A DNA stretch of 38,991 nt. Source: Amphimedon queenslandica. Lineage: Eukaryota; Porifera; Demospongiae; Haplosclerida; Niphatidae. This document shows positions 9,632 to 20,437 of the stretch, piece after piece. The notes under the pieces were generated by a model, which ran no database searches, was not told where the DNA came from, and saw only the letters and a list, made by a program, of their open reading frames with translations. The stretch lies in the NCBI RefSeq assembly GCF_000090795.2, contig NW_003546440.1, positions 29,044 through 68,034 on the forward strand. Direction: 5' to 3'. Numbering within the stretch: position 1 is the first letter of the stretch; each line of letters opens with the position of its first letter. Position numbers and translations under genes: made by a program.

Positions 9632-10367
9632 ATGAAGCTTGGATTTGGATTTATAGCCATTTTCTTCATTTGCACTTATTCTATTTTCCAAACAAAGACA
9701 GTAGCATCTCCAATTGCAAATAAACTGCCTCTACGACTCCTTTCTATTTTAAGAATAGCCGTGAGTTGCTGCATCATGTATTACTAAGATTATTGTATAG
9801 TAGATTTTAATTGTTTAGTAGTATATGAGCATGACTGACATTCCATTCACAGTCTACTATTACTATTTTACTATTTTTACGTTAATCAATTTTTTACCGA
9901 CAGGGGAGAACCATCATACATGATATAGATCCGCCAGGTGTTAAGATTTCAGACAAGGTTCCTTATATATCCTTATCTAATATTCAATTGGATATAAATG
10001 ACTCCTTGGTTGACCCCATTACTGATTTGTTTACGGAAAAATTATTGTGTGATTATGTAAGTTATATTTACATCACTTAAAAGCTATGTAGATATATCAC
10101 TGGTAATGATTTTATTGTGTCATTTCATTAGTGCTATACATTAAGTAATGAATCTATTGTTTTGTATAGCTGAAGGAGGAAAATCCTGATCACAACTGTC
10201 AAGATCATTCTGAGATAAGGAGGAATAAGCACATAGTGGACATTCGTGATCAAGCCAGATCACTCTCTGAGTCAGAGTATTTGCAATGTAATGGAGGCAT
10301 CTGTGGATCTCTCTGTACACTGGGTTACCCACAGTTTGTTAATGATCTATTAGATTTATCATGTTAG
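9632..10367 (+). CDS. Small secreted protein A, 159 residues, three exons
   Basis: Exons are 9632-9760, 9904-10056 and 10170-10367, joined by two phase-0 introns with good GTGAGT and GTAAGT donors. Residues 1-25 are a clear signal peptide (MKLGFGFIAIFFICTYSIF). The mature chain has six cysteines, five of them in exon 3 (NCQD, LQCNGGICGSLC, DLSC at the very end), so an extracellular disulfide-bonded fold is likely. AATAAA follows at 10379-10384. I recognise no family. The gene plan (TATA box, signal-peptide exon, two further phase-0 exons) matches the gene at 18.5 kb, but I see no clear sequence identity between the two proteins. A secreted ligand, peptide precursor or defence molecule are all possible. 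Confidence 0.75.
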
Positions 10368-10399
10368 AACATGAAAAAAATAAACATCATTATAATGAA

Positions 10400-11440
10400 C
10401 TATTTTAGTTATTTTAATATCATATAATTACGTGAGTTTGAGATAAATTGAAACAACCAATATTGTATAGATTATCTACAATTAATATAATCAATGATAC
10501 AATAATTTAAAAACATAATCAGCTTGATCAGGCCTAGCGCCTGAAACCAGTTCTGATGTCAGACATGGATCATGGATTTTCAGCAATCACTGCTAATCAC
10601 TGAGTCAAGATTTAATCATGGGATCAGCCATGATACAAACATGATAAGCATCTTCACGATCTATACTGGATCAGGCCGGCAAGATCGACCTTAATGAGGC
10701 TGTACCAATGCTTATATGTTATATCAGACCGTATCTATGATCAGACTAAAATAAGGCCTGAAAATATTTGGCTGTGTGGGCTAGCTATAAAAACCACACC
10801 CATAGACTGGACTAGTGATCTGGCTAGTAGTGACGTTACTACATTGTAGCTGGCCTCGAGATTAGATTATACTGGACATTATCTTCGGCGATCTTGGGGC
10901 ATGTTTTTGGTAAGAAAAATGTAACACAAAAACCTGTATTAATAAAAATGATCATAAATTTTATTTGTGGGTATGTTTTCACTGGCTTGACAAGCTTTTG
11001 TAATTGCTTTGAATACTGTGAGTGTGGTGTGACAAATTAATGGTGATTTATGTAGCAAAATTATCTTTTAAAGATTTATGCATTAGCTTATAAATAATTA
11101 ATTATGCCTACCTTTGCTAAGAAATCGTAACACAATTACCTTTTAATTATTTAAACTGCAGTTGATGTAATTTCATCATTATTTTAATTAAAATTATAAT
11201 GAATGACATATATGACACTTTTCCTGATTCAAATTGAAGCCTTTCAATATTCAGACACTATGACAAGTAGACCCATAGGGCCCATACAAGTTAATTCCCA
11301 ATAAGTGTCATTTCACTTAACGCAATACAATTACTCTGCATATTAATAATAATCCAAGTGCAGGTAGTATTATGATTAAATAGTACTTTAGGTTGAGCAA
11401 TTTAAAACTCTGTTACACTATGCTATAATTTATACAAAAC
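10400..11440. other. Intergenic, no supported gene
   Basis: AT-rich spacer. About 10520-10760 is enriched in GATCA/TGATC words and TCAGGCC, which may be a decayed repeat, but I cannot define its ends. No frame with a start, domains or splice logic is seen. Confidence 0.45.
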
Positions 11441-11444
11441 TATA

Positions 11445-11609
11445 CTGTATAGCGGGAAATTTTGAGGGAGTTAAATTTGGCGAATTGTTAAAATTTGTTG
11501 ATTAGCAAATTTTATTTTGGCAAATTTGTAGCCCTGTGCCATTGATCATGCTCATAATGGCTCAAAATGGCAGGTTTTTATTTTGGCAAATGGCTATCAA
11601 AAGGCACGG
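11445..11609. mobile_element. MITE of the CCGTATAGCGGGAAATTTT family, internally deleted copy
   Basis: It starts CTGTATAGCGGGAAATTTTG, runs through the family interior (GTGCCATTGATCATGCTCAT), then jumps from GGCTATCAAAA directly to the terminal CACGG, losing most of the right arm. TA flanks both ends (11443-11444 and 11610-11611). Confidence 0.7.
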
Positions 11610-11627
11610 TATGCATTAATTAATAAA

Positions 11628-12460
11628 AAATTAGATTTTTTAGAATTTGGTCAGTTGTTTCAGAATTAGCCAATATAGAAATTAACAATTATAATTCGTG
11701 AATTTATATTGGTGATTTAGTAGCAATCAATGTGTCATTGAGATTGAGTATGCTTAGAATGAAATAGAATAATGTTATATTGGAGATGCTCATTGTAACT
11801 GCTAATTTGTCAATACTAATTTCCCTCCAATACTTTAATTCAACTACCGTTGCAAGATGATTTATTGGTGAGAGTAATTTTTAGTGAATTTGCCTGTAGA
11901 AAGGTATTGGTGAATTTTATATTAGCAATTTTGTGCCATATGTGCTATTGAGTGTTCTCAGTTTGAAACAAAATGGCAGATTTTATATTGGCAATTTCTT
12001 CATAGAACCGCCAATTGCCAATATTAATTATTTGCCAATAAATCATCTTGTACGGTGTATGGTATATATAAATGCCTTATACATTAATTATGGCAGTAAT
12101 TGAAAAATTACATTCCTTAGAAGTTGGTCACTTAACTTTTTACAATTTAGCAAATATATAGAAATTAACAATTACAATTGACGACTTTTATATAATAATG
12201 ATTTAGTAGCAATGTGTCATATAGAGGATATGCATGCTAAGTATATTCATAACTTTTAAGTACTGTATATTCAACCCACACAATAAATTGGCCGCCATGT
12301 TGGTTGTCAAGTTTGTTAAGAGTTCAATGGGGAAAACACATTTTTTGCCTTGCTACCTTCTTTATTTTGCAATGAATATACTTAGTGTGCATATCCTCTA
12401 TTGTATGAGCATGCTCAGAATAAAGCAGAATATTATTATATTGGAGATTCTCACCACAGC
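11628..12460. repeat. Direct duplication flanking an inverted-repeat element
   Basis: About 11628-11800 and 12102-12460 share blocks in order: TAGAAATTAACAATTA, GATTTAGTAGCAAT, TGTGTCAT, and ATATTGGAGAT(G/T)CTCA. The second copy is longer, with an inserted segment around 12290-12370 that resembles the interior of the 5875-6272 element (GGCCGCCATGTTGGTTG). The copies are diverged. Confidence 0.6.
11847..12057. mobile_element. ~210-bp TIR element between the direct repeats
   Basis: The left arm CCGTTGCAAGATGATTTATT pairs with the right arm AATAAATCATCTTGTACGG. TA dinucleotides lie at 11845-11846 and about 12058-12059. The interior has ATTGGTGAATTTTATATTAG and a matching inverted ATTGCCAATATTAAT-type stretch. 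It is a non-autonomous MITE-like element. Confidence 0.65.
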
Positions 12461-12804
12461 CATTTGCGTATGCATATACATGTAATATCTATTGAGGGGG
12501 ATCACCCATTATGACATAACTATATAAGGTGGTTGATCATTGTCCTTCACTGCTTGATATCATTTTATTGTAGACCCACAGGAGGACCAAACCTTAATTC
12601 ACATGCATGTGTGGTGAATAAGGAAGTGATGAAACCCTTTATTAGTTTCAGCTGGAATATGACTTGTCACTATCACATGAAGCAGAAACATCTCATGTCA
12701 TTTGATGTCTCAATACAGTAGCCTTAGTGACTACAGGTGAGAGTAACTGTGTTATTCATTACATTTGATCATTAGCAATATAAAGCAGAAACCTCAGTAA
12801 TATT

Positions 12805-13990
12805 TGGAAATATTGATATTGATGTCCTTGTGCTATAAATAGAAATTTTGAGTTGATTGATTCCGACAGAATATTTCTGGAGTTACGAGCATTTAGCATT
12901 TTACCAATTTTTGAAAAAAGCAAAAGCTATAACAGCCCATGGTTTTTCTGAAAAATGGCTCCAAAACCACCCCAAATTTTTTATTATATTTTCTGATGCA
13001 TATTGATGTTTTTATGCTGTGTAGAAAGCTTGAGCTGATTCCGACTTCAATTTTTCAAGCTATGGCCATTTTAAGAAAACACCAAAATTTAAAAAAATAC
13101 TCAAGGCTTATAGCCCATGGTTTTTTCCAAAAAATGGCTCCAAAATCACCCCAAATTTTTATTACATTTTCTGATACGTATTGATGTCCTTATGCTGTGT
13201 AGAAAGTTTGAGCTAATTCCGACTACAATTTTTTAAGTTACGACCATTTTAAGAAAATGCCAAAATTTTGAAAAATACCTAAGGCTATAGCTCATGGTTT
13301 TTCACAAAATACAGCTCAGAAATTACCCCAAGTTTTTATTACATTTTCTGATACATATTGATGTTTCTATGCTGTGTAGAAAGTTTGAGCTGATTCCGAC
13401 TTCAATTTTTTAAGTTACAGCCATTTTAAGAAAATGTCAAAATTTTGAAAAATACCCAAGGCTATAGCCCATGGTTTTTCCCAAAATATGGCTCCAAAAT
13501 CACTCCAAATTTTTATTACACTTTCTAATACGTATTGTTGTCCTTATGCTGTGTAGAAAGTTTGAGCTGATTCCGATTTCAATTTTTTAAGTTACGGCCA
13601 TTTTAAGAAAATTCCAAAATTTTGAAAGATACCTAAGGCTATATATAGCCCATGGTTTTTTCCAAAATATGGCTCCAAAATCACCTCAAATTTTTATTAC
13701 ATTTTCTGATACATATTGATGTCTTTATTTTGTGTAGAAAGTTTGAACTGATTCCAACTTCAATTGTTTAAGTTACAGCCATTTTAAGAAAATGCCAAAA
13801 TTTTGAAAAATACCCAAGGCTATAGCCCATGGTTTTTTCCAAAATATGGCTCCGAAATCACCCCAAATTTTTATTACATTTCCTGATACATATTGATGTC
13901 CTTATTCTATGTAAAAAGTTTGAGCTGATTCCGACTTCAATTTTTTGAGTTATAAGGAATTTAAGAACAAGCCAATTTTGTAGAAAAGCC
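12805..13990. repeat. Tandem satellite, ~178-bp monomer, about seven units
   Basis: The landmark GTGTAGAAAGTTTGAGCTGA (or a close variant) recurs at about 12835, 13019, 13197, 13374, 13551, 13732 and 13909, giving a period of 177-184 bp. Each unit also carries CAAGGCTATAGCCCATGGTT, ATGGCTCCAAAATCACC and TTTTTATTACATTTTCTGAT. Units differ from each other by scattered substitutions. Diverged relatives occupy three introns of the Ig-receptor gene (23.6-24.2, 28.9-29.8 and 30.25-30.43 kb). Confidence 0.9.
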
Positions 13991-13999
13991 AGGTTTTAC

Positions 14000-15400
14000 T
14001 TATCTTTAAACCCACATGCTTGCAGGGAATTTATTTGTCAGTCTAGTTCACCTCTTGCCTCACTTCCACTGCCACTATTAGTCAATACATATTAACATGT
14101 ACATGGTATATGGTTAACCTTGCTTTGGCTACCACGTGAAGTAATAGTTATGTAAATTCAATGTTAATTGCTTCAATACTGTACATGTATTCTGTATACT
14201 GAATTATGATTTTGAACTTCCTCTCTTTAATAAGAAATGATTGATACTGAACATGTGTCATTGTTTATAATAACTCGAGGCATTCCTCACCACACTGGAA
14301 GCCTTACTAGTCCTTTTATTAGTATTATGTTGCACTGCCATCAACAGAAGCCATTGCTCACCCTCTAGACTATGGATTGCATATTTTGTGTGTATCCATA
14401 GTAACATTATCATAGCTCTACTATAGTGCATAGTGTATATACACAATTTCTCATACAATTTATAAATGTATAGAGATTTGTCTCATTTTTTTAAAGTTTG
14501 GTCTCATTTTTTAAAGTGACTCTTAATCTCAATACACCCCTGTCCCTCTATCCTATTACTGTTATTGCTTAAAGCATAATATATGTATTTTTAATGTAAT
14601 GTACATGTAATTTAATAGGTATACATGTATGTCTGTGTTTTGTGTTTATTTCATTATTGAAGCATATAGGAAGCAGTAGATATATTATACTTTTAAGGTC
14701 AAAAGAGATTTGCCTGTAAAAGGCAATTAGAACTAAAACTCTCAATAGAAATTTGAAGTCATAGAGCACATGATGGAGGATTGAATGAAAACATTAATTT
14801 TGATTAAAATACATGTATTATGTCATTTAGTATTAGCAATCAATGTAAAGACTGTTACGGTCTTTTGTACATGTACATTTGATGAGAAATTAATACCATT
14901 TTGTGAAAATGAATACCCTCAAATATTATTAGCCTCAGCCACTTATGCTTATGTGATTGTGATGGATTTTCTTTCTGTGGACTTCATATCTTTCTGGGCT
15001 TAATTTTTGCTTTTCGGACTTGAAGAATAAAAAATGAAAGAATCCTATATGATCGTTAAACGGCAGAAATGCCTGGCTTACTCAACTTTGTACCTATACT
15101 AATTCTTATTCACAGATTTCATAAATTTGTGTAATAGAGTATGCAGTTCCCATGTCTTCATTCCTAAGTGTGATTACATGCCTTTGATTGTATTGATCAT
15201 CATTTCCCATCCCAAATTTGCTGATCGAGTGATCATAATCCTAGCAGGCCAAGCACCAATCTTTCGTGTTTGGGTGTAACAAAAACTGACCCTTTTTGCC
15301 TTCGATGGCATACAAGAATATACCAGAACTGCTCTTAACTGTGCAGCGTACATGTATATGCCATATATTACATGTATATGTACATGTATATGCATGTGAA
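14000..15400. other. Intergenic, no supported gene
   Basis: AT-rich spacer with several TACATGTA palindromes. The frame at 14785-15003 starts hydrophobically but has no promoter, splice partner or recognisable domain, so I do not call it. Nothing else is defined here. Confidence 0.45.
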
Positions 15401-15403
15401 ATA

Positions 15404-15589
15404 CCGTATAGCTGGTTTATTTCGTGTGGAATTAATTTTCGTGCAGGCTCAAATCCACTAAAATTAATTCCACTAAATTTTATTAAACCAATTAAATATT
15501 AACAAAAATTTTGGAAGGCACTAAAATTGAATCTAATAAAAATTTAAGCAACAAAAATTTGAGGCCACAAAATAAACCAGCTATACAGG
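15404..15589. mobile_element. 186-bp MITE with CCGTATAGCTGGTTTATTT ends
   Basis: The left arm CCGTATAGCTGGTTTATTTC pairs with the right arm AAATAAACCAGCTATACAGG. TA flanks both sides (15402-15403 and 15590-15591). The interior is AT-rich with ACTAAAATTAATTCCACTAA. The outer ten bases match the CCGTATAGCGGG family but the inner arm differs, so this is a related family sharing terminal bases. Confidence 0.8.
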
Positions 15590-16298
15590 TATATGACGTA
15601 TACTGTATATTCCTTATATGATAAGTTGTGGGACCCTCCTTTCCTACTAGTGCATGCTTTTCTGATTAGATGGCACTAATTATCTCTAATCCCTATATGG
15701 TCATCATTCATAGTTGTAGTATGTTAAAATGCAATTAATTGCTTTTGGCATTCCTTCATGATGATAATGCATGTATAATTTATACTCATGTTATTTATGT
15801 GTAGTAGCGTTAGGGGGAGCTTGTTACTATAATAACTTTGAGATGTTTCTTCCTGTTAGTGATAGAATTTGACGTCTGAGAATCTGTTCATGTGATTGCT
15901 ATTTGTCTGGAACTTAGAGGTGACTATAGTATTGAGTTTCATAGGGGGTTATATACATAGTGTATTGAAATCATTATTTGTGGTTTTATATGTTATGCTT
16001 ATTATTATTGTTGTTGTTATTGTCGTTATTATATATTCAGTCAATTATTAATATTATTAAAGTGTACAGTATTGTTTATATAAATACACAAATTCATTGG
16101 CATTGCCAGAAATTAGTGTGGCCGGGGTTGTTCCTTGAAGTGTTATGTGTCACTGTTAAAATAAAAGTTTTGCTGAACTATACAGTGCTTTCCATTACAT
16201 TGCTGTTGTGAAATACAATTAATTTAAAGTCGCGATAATTATCAGATGTTTAATGAGTCTAAACTAATTTTGTTTCTGAAATTATTTCTAGTACATGT

Positions 16299-16317
16299 AC
16301 GTGTGTGTGTGTGTGTT
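16299..16317. repeat. (GT)n microsatellite
   Basis: GTGTGTGTGTGTGTGT run within copy 1 of the duplicated segment. Matching runs lie at about 16851-16868 in copy 2 and at about 16974-16990. Confidence 0.8.
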
Positions 16318-16330
16318 GAGCAATTGAGTA

Positions 16331-16672
16331 CCTTAGGGTGGGTATTAATTGCGACACTTAATTTTAGCGTTTTAGCGAGTGTACTTCAAATCGCTAATTC
16401 AACCAGCCGCTAATAATAGTTATTATGTACTTGTGTAAACAAGTACACAAGATAGGCAAGATCTGTAACAAGATAACAGTAAATAGAGTGGTCCTGTTAA
16501 ATGTTCTGCTCTTAAATGTATAGATTGGGCTTCTTGAGAAGTGTTATGCTAGTGAATGGGGGTTTTACCATTGATTTTCTTCCTATTTTCGCTAATAATA
16601 TTACATTTCGCTAAATCAGGGTCCCCTTAAAAACGCTAAAATTTAAGAGCGCAATTAATACCTACCCTAAGG
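16331..16672. mobile_element. 342-bp MITE with CCTTAGGGTGGGTATTAATT termini and TA target duplication
   Basis: The arms are about 43 bp: left CCTTAGGGTGGGTATTAATT and on to TTTTAGCGTTTT, right AAAACGCTAAAATTT through AATTAATACCTACCCTAAGG. TA lies at 16329-16330 and 16673-16674. The neighbouring copy of the host segment (GAGCAATTGAGTATGCCCC at about 16877-16895) is the empty site with a single TA. This directly shows insertion with TA duplication, as for Tc1/mariner-type transposition. Confidence 0.9.
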
Positions 16673-17329
16673 TATGTCCCTCTCACTTTGATCTAATTAT
16701 ATTTCTATGTGTACTAAAGCCTTTTGTCAGAAGAATTACACTGCTGTTGTGAAATACAATTAATTTAAAGTCACGATAATTATCAGATGTTATTAAGTAA
16801 AATGAGTCTAAACTGATTTTACATCTGAAATTATTTCTAGTACATGTGCGTGTGTGTGTGTGTGTGTGCTTACATTGAGCAATTGAGTATGCCCCTATCA
16901 CTTTGATCTGATTATATTCCTTTGTTTACTAAAGCCTTTTGTCAGAAGACTTCCAGGCTAAGGGCTCAGGTGCGTGTGTGTGTGTGTGTGTACAAATCCT
17001 AATATTTTTATTGTATTAATGATAATAAGGTAGTATTGATAAAGTATTAGGTCATATGGGCTTGGTTCTGTGTATTCCTCTAGTGTGGGTGGGTAATTTA
17101 TTTTAACATCAAAACAGTTGTGCAAGCAGTTCTTTGGAATTTGTTTAGAACTCCAATATGTGTCGAAGTGATTTCTTTAACATATTGCACTCAACTTTAA
17201 GACCATCTTTATACATGTACATGTACTATCTGATGATAGTTAACTGATAAGAAATGCCAAATATAGAGTCTTTAATGTCTTAATATGATACTGTATTTAT
17301 TGTTTATGTGTTCCCTAGATATACAGGAT

Positions 17330-17530
17330 GTGGTAGCCTGTCCTCATTGTGGCTTTTCCTCCTAATCTCTAACATATATACATGTACACTCGGCACTGTA
17401 TTGTATCTACATGCTCGGCACTGTATTGTATCTAATTTTACATGTACACTTGTGTGTCCTACAATCTACATTCGTGTATACGTAATGTATACACTGTATT
17501 GTATGTGCCTTACATGTATAGTATCATTAC
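17330..17530. repeat. Short imperfect repeats of CTCGGCACTGTATTGTATCT
   Basis: Two tandem copies of CTCGGCACTGTATTGTATCT lie near 17388-17432, with a further GTATACACTGTATTGTATGT variant downstream, all interspersed with ACATGTA words. The frames across this stretch are repeat-driven and are not called as genes. Confidence 0.55.
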
Positions 17531-17570
17531 ATGTATGGTTATATGATATAATATTGTAGTATGATTACAT

Positions 17571-17643
17571 AGGGCAGTGAATTCACAAAATCATGTAGAT
17601 CCTATAATCGGATCTGCATGATCATGTGGATCCACCACCCTAT
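17571..17643. repeat. Small inverted repeat (ACATAGGG...CCCTATGT)
   Basis: ACATAGGGCAGTG at the left faces CACCACCCTATGT at the right. Inner arms are ATCATGTAGATCC and GGATCTGCATGAT. It is a compact possible hairpin or remnant of a foldback element. Confidence 0.55.
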
Positions 17644-17692
17644 GTGATGTAGTAGTATTTCCTTATTTGCTCTGTCCTAGCTTCCTTCCTTA

Positions 17693-17693
<1 letters not shown>

Positions 17694-17720
<27 letters not shown>
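17694..17720. repeat. (CT)n microsatellite
   Basis: Uninterrupted CT dinucleotide run of about 26 bases after CTTCCTTACT. Apart from this tract and the small inverted repeat just upstream, 17.6-18.4 kb shows no supported gene. Confidence 0.85.
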
Positions 17721-17723
<3 letters not shown>

Positions 17724-18475
17724 TATTCTCTCATGCTCTGATATTTACATGATGATTTGTTTACATTGTCTATGATTATCCAACCATTCTATTCAATATT
17801 GTAATCCAATACTATTGCTCCTGCAAGGGTACTACTGCATGTATTGCAAACAAATGCCATATAATTACGTTTCCGTACATTTGTGATGGTGATTTTTTGC
17901 TGGTGATTTTTGCATTCAATCACAAAGTGTTGCATGTAAGCACCATGCTATTACCTCAGTATGTTGTTCTGTAAATATTCACCAATGTTGGTGTGGAAGT
18001 GTTGCAGGCTGCCAGCAGAAATTGTACCCTATTAATAAGTCATTATGTTTATCAACTTCAATTATAATAGGTATGCGTTCACACTTCCAATGAGAATTTT
18101 TCATTGATTAGCTGCGTGAATGAGGTGTGGTCGTCATGTTTGGTAATAGCAATTACATCACATTCACGCTAGTGGATGACTTGTTAATTGCCGGTAGTTG
18201 TGATCATCGGGTAGGAATAAAGTCAGGATGAAAGTTCTCCTAGGGACATCTTAGGTACTTGTAGGGGCTAGAAAGCTATAGATGGGGAGCAGCTTAGACA
18301 AAGTTAATTGAGAGTGGTATGTCATGAATATCATTATAACCATTACTTCAGTGTTGTACCTCTCCTAACTTCCTTGTATTCAAAAAATCACCACATGTGT
18401 GAGTTCATGATGAAAAGCTGGATTGCAATTTACCTTGAAAAGTGACTAAAGTCTTTAGCTATGCACTAGTTTTTG

Positions 18476-18483
18476 TATAAAAG
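18476..18483 (+). promoter_or_regulatory. TATA box (TATAAAAG) of the second small secreted gene
   Basis: A perfect TATAAAAG about 35 bp before the assembly gap. The expected start site (about 18506) falls just before the Ns, so the start codon was probably inside the gap. Confidence 0.55.
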
Positions 18484-18516
18484 CAGAGCTTGGCCAGTGA
18501 CAGTCATCAACAAAGC

Positions 18517-18526
18517 NNNNNNNNNN
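18517..18526. other. Assembly gap (10 Ns)
   Basis: Ten consecutive Ns lie between the TATA-proximal sequence and an open frame that reads as the end of a signal peptide. A gap of exactly ten is probably a placeholder of arbitrary length. Confidence 0.95.
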
Positions 18527-19176
18527 CTTTTCTCTATTTTTGTTTGGACATTCAGCTCCTGCTATAAAAGAGCGTTCAGTGACCTGCAAACCTGAATGCA
18601 ATATTCCAAAGGGTCTATCCGTACTGAGCAGAGTAACTTATGACTTTGTAAGTTTGATGATACATAGGACTCTACTGTATTTATAATCTTTCTCTTATTA
18701 TCTAGATTGGTAAATTTGATGCCAACAATACCAATGCGGCAAACACTGTTGATGCCATAGCATCATTTATTAGAGTTCATAATCAAACATCCAAGGAAGC
18801 AGATGCAAGTACAGCTCTCGTGCATGTTGCAAAATTATTGGAAGATCATTTCTGCTTAAAGGTATATACTATTTACTTAATTTTACAAGGCAGCTATTGA
18901 CATTTATATTTTTGATATTAGATGAATGAGACTATTGAGCAAGAGTTCTTGTGCTCACCAGTGGAGTGGATGAAATTTAAACTTTTACAAGGGGTTCGTG
19001 AAGAATTTGAAAAGCTCCTTAAAGACAAGTTCACTGAAAAATTTGATCGTAGATGTTCTGATTCTGATTGTGGTTATAGATGTGACTGGCTTGAATCTAA
19101 ATCTATCCCCTATAAATTTAAATGTGATGTCTTTGCTTCTGTTTCCTGTAAGTGTAACGCGACTCTGGCTCAATAA
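18527..19176 (+). CDS. Small secreted protein B, at least 176 residues, three exons, start lost in the gap
   Basis: Visible exons are 18527-18647 (first base belongs to an incomplete codon), 18706-18861 and 18922-19176; both introns are phase 0. Exon 1 opens out of the N gap with FSLFLFGHSA, the end of a signal peptide, followed by a CKPEC motif. Exon 2 is helical in character with one Cys (HFCLK). Exon 3 is charged and helical, then Cys-rich (RRCSDSDCGYRCDW, FKCDVF, VSCKCNA). AATAAA (19172-19177) overlaps the TAA stop (19174-19176). I recognise no family. The plan matches secreted protein A at 9.6 kb without clear identity. The gene ends 289 bp before the Ig-receptor start on the same strand. 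Confidence 0.75.
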
Positions 19177-19410
19177 AGAAAAGACAAAGGAAAACTTTCA
19201 GTTTATGATTACATTTGTACCGATATGTTATAATTTAAATTAATTCATTATTTATATCACTTCAGATTTTTGCGGTATACCGCCATATGACTTATAAAAT
19301 TTAACACTTGAAATTATGGAGATTTATACTATTATTCTGACTTCTTATTTTTAATTTATCATTCCTTTGCCCATGCAACTTCAAAGGCTTGACCCATGCA
19401 TTCTCATCAC

Positions 19411-19418
19411 TATAAAAG
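19411..19418 (+). promoter_or_regulatory. TATA box (TATAAAAG) of the Ig-receptor gene
   Basis: TATAAAAG lies 30 bp upstream of an initiator-like TCAGTA (19441). This puts transcription start near 19441 and excludes the earlier in-frame ATG at 19396. Translation then begins at ATG 19465, which leads directly into a signal peptide. Confidence 0.7.
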
Positions 19419-19464
19419 TGCATACCAGGTAGCCTTGGAGTCAGTATTCACCTTGTGTGACATC

Positions 19465-20437
19465 ATGAAGCTCATTACTCTTATTTGTGTTACAGTTTTA
19501 TCATGTGAGAGCTTTGTACTTGCTACCAGGACTCAGTCTAATACTAGAATTGCCCAATGCAGTGGCTCTATTGCTCAACAAGAAGATAAGGAAATGAGAT
19601 TCATTCTTGAATGGAGAACAGATAGTGATTTAAGTGCTGTGGTCCTTAGTCTTTCTTCTCACGCAAACAGGAGTGATTGGATTGGTATTAAACTACTCAG
19701 TGACATTGATAATGTCAGTAAATATAAAAGCCTGTGCAAGTATATGTAGGATGTAGCAATAATTAGATGTACAGCCCTACAAAACAATATTCATCACATT
19801 TATAACCTTATTTTTATTGATTGATATAGATTAAAGAGCATATCATAATTGCTGGTGTAGACTCCAATGGAAAGACCTACTTGAGTTACAGTTTAGCTGA
19901 TGGAATTGCATCAAAAGAGTACATTAATAACATTACGTCGTCAAATTAGATTTTTGTTTATCCTATTTTTAGATTTTTCGAAACAAGCACAATGCCTATT
20001 GATGTATATAAAAGGATAAAATTTTCTTGGGACAGTTCTAAACTGAATATGCAGTATTTTATAGATTCAGAAGTTACAGTTCAGAAGGTGCTTGCAGGGA
20101 AGTCTTTTTACTCAACAAATTCTTCAAAAGAGCTTGTGTACAAGGTTCTTATGGAAAAAGAACTGGATCTTCAGCTATCACCAAAGCTGTGTTCATCACT
20201 GGGTATGTGTTTTGACTAGGCGTAATAAATTTTTATACAAAGCAATGATTGGCATTTTTGACTTAATGAAGCCTAGCTCATGCAACTCATATATAAGACA
20301 ACTAGTACACTGTGGGGTCAAACCTTATTAATGGGGTTAATAGTTTCCTTCATTGTGGAATGATGAATAACTCTATGCTTGTTTATATTTAGTAATGTTA
20401 GAGCACCAAAAGGGCCGTTTATACAGACGGGGAATAG
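19465..20437 (+). other. Signal peptide plus DOMON-like N-terminal domain
   Basis: Exons 1-4 encode MKLITLICVTVLSCESFVLA (signal), then a beta-sandwich-like segment. It has the DOMON pattern of FILEW, then SDWIGIKLLSD, then IIIAGVDSNGKTYLSYSLAD, then MPIDVYKRIKFSWD. DOMON domains bind haem or sugars. The heme-ligand residues cannot be assigned by eye, so ligand and even family are tentative. A Cys pair (AQCSG and PKLCSS) may close the domain. Confidence 0.5.

Larger units (their letters stand above)
16203..16947. repeat. Tandem duplication, one copy split by a MITE
   Basis: Copy 1 (16203-16330 plus 16675-16733) and copy 2 (16749-16947) share AATACAATTAATTTAAAGTC, CGATAATTATCAGATGTT, GAAATTATTTCTAGTACATG, a (GT)n run, GAGCAATTGAGTA, and CACTTTGATCT followed by ACTAAAGCCTTTTGTCAGAA. 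Copy 1 is interrupted exactly by the element at 16331-16672. Confidence 0.85.

Noticed and set aside
10500..10760. GATCA-rich stretch as a possible regulatory island or element
   Set aside because: Word enrichment is visible, but there are no definable ends, repeat unit or second copy in the window.
12234..12485. 83-residue open frame
   Set aside because: It overlaps diverged duplicated and element-derived sequence and has no domain or conserved composition.
12939..13184. Open frame with internally repeated residues
   Set aside because: It lies wholly inside the ~178-bp satellite; the protein repeat reflects the DNA repeat.
12805..13990. CRISPR-like array
   Set aside because: Units are ~178-bp contiguous monomers with no unique spacers, in a eukaryotic context.
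14785..15003. 72-residue frame with a signal-like start
   Set aside because: No TATA box, splice sites or homologous neighbour. A hydrophobic start is common in AT-rich random frames.
17308..17559. 83-residue Cys-containing frame
   Set aside because: It is built on TACATGTA words and CTCGGCACTGTATTGTATCT repeats, so it is not credible as a gene.
19396..19464. Upstream in-frame ATG (19396) as the Ig-receptor start
   Set aside because: It lies before the TATA box at 19411-19418. ATG 19465 follows the likely start site and opens directly into a signal peptide.
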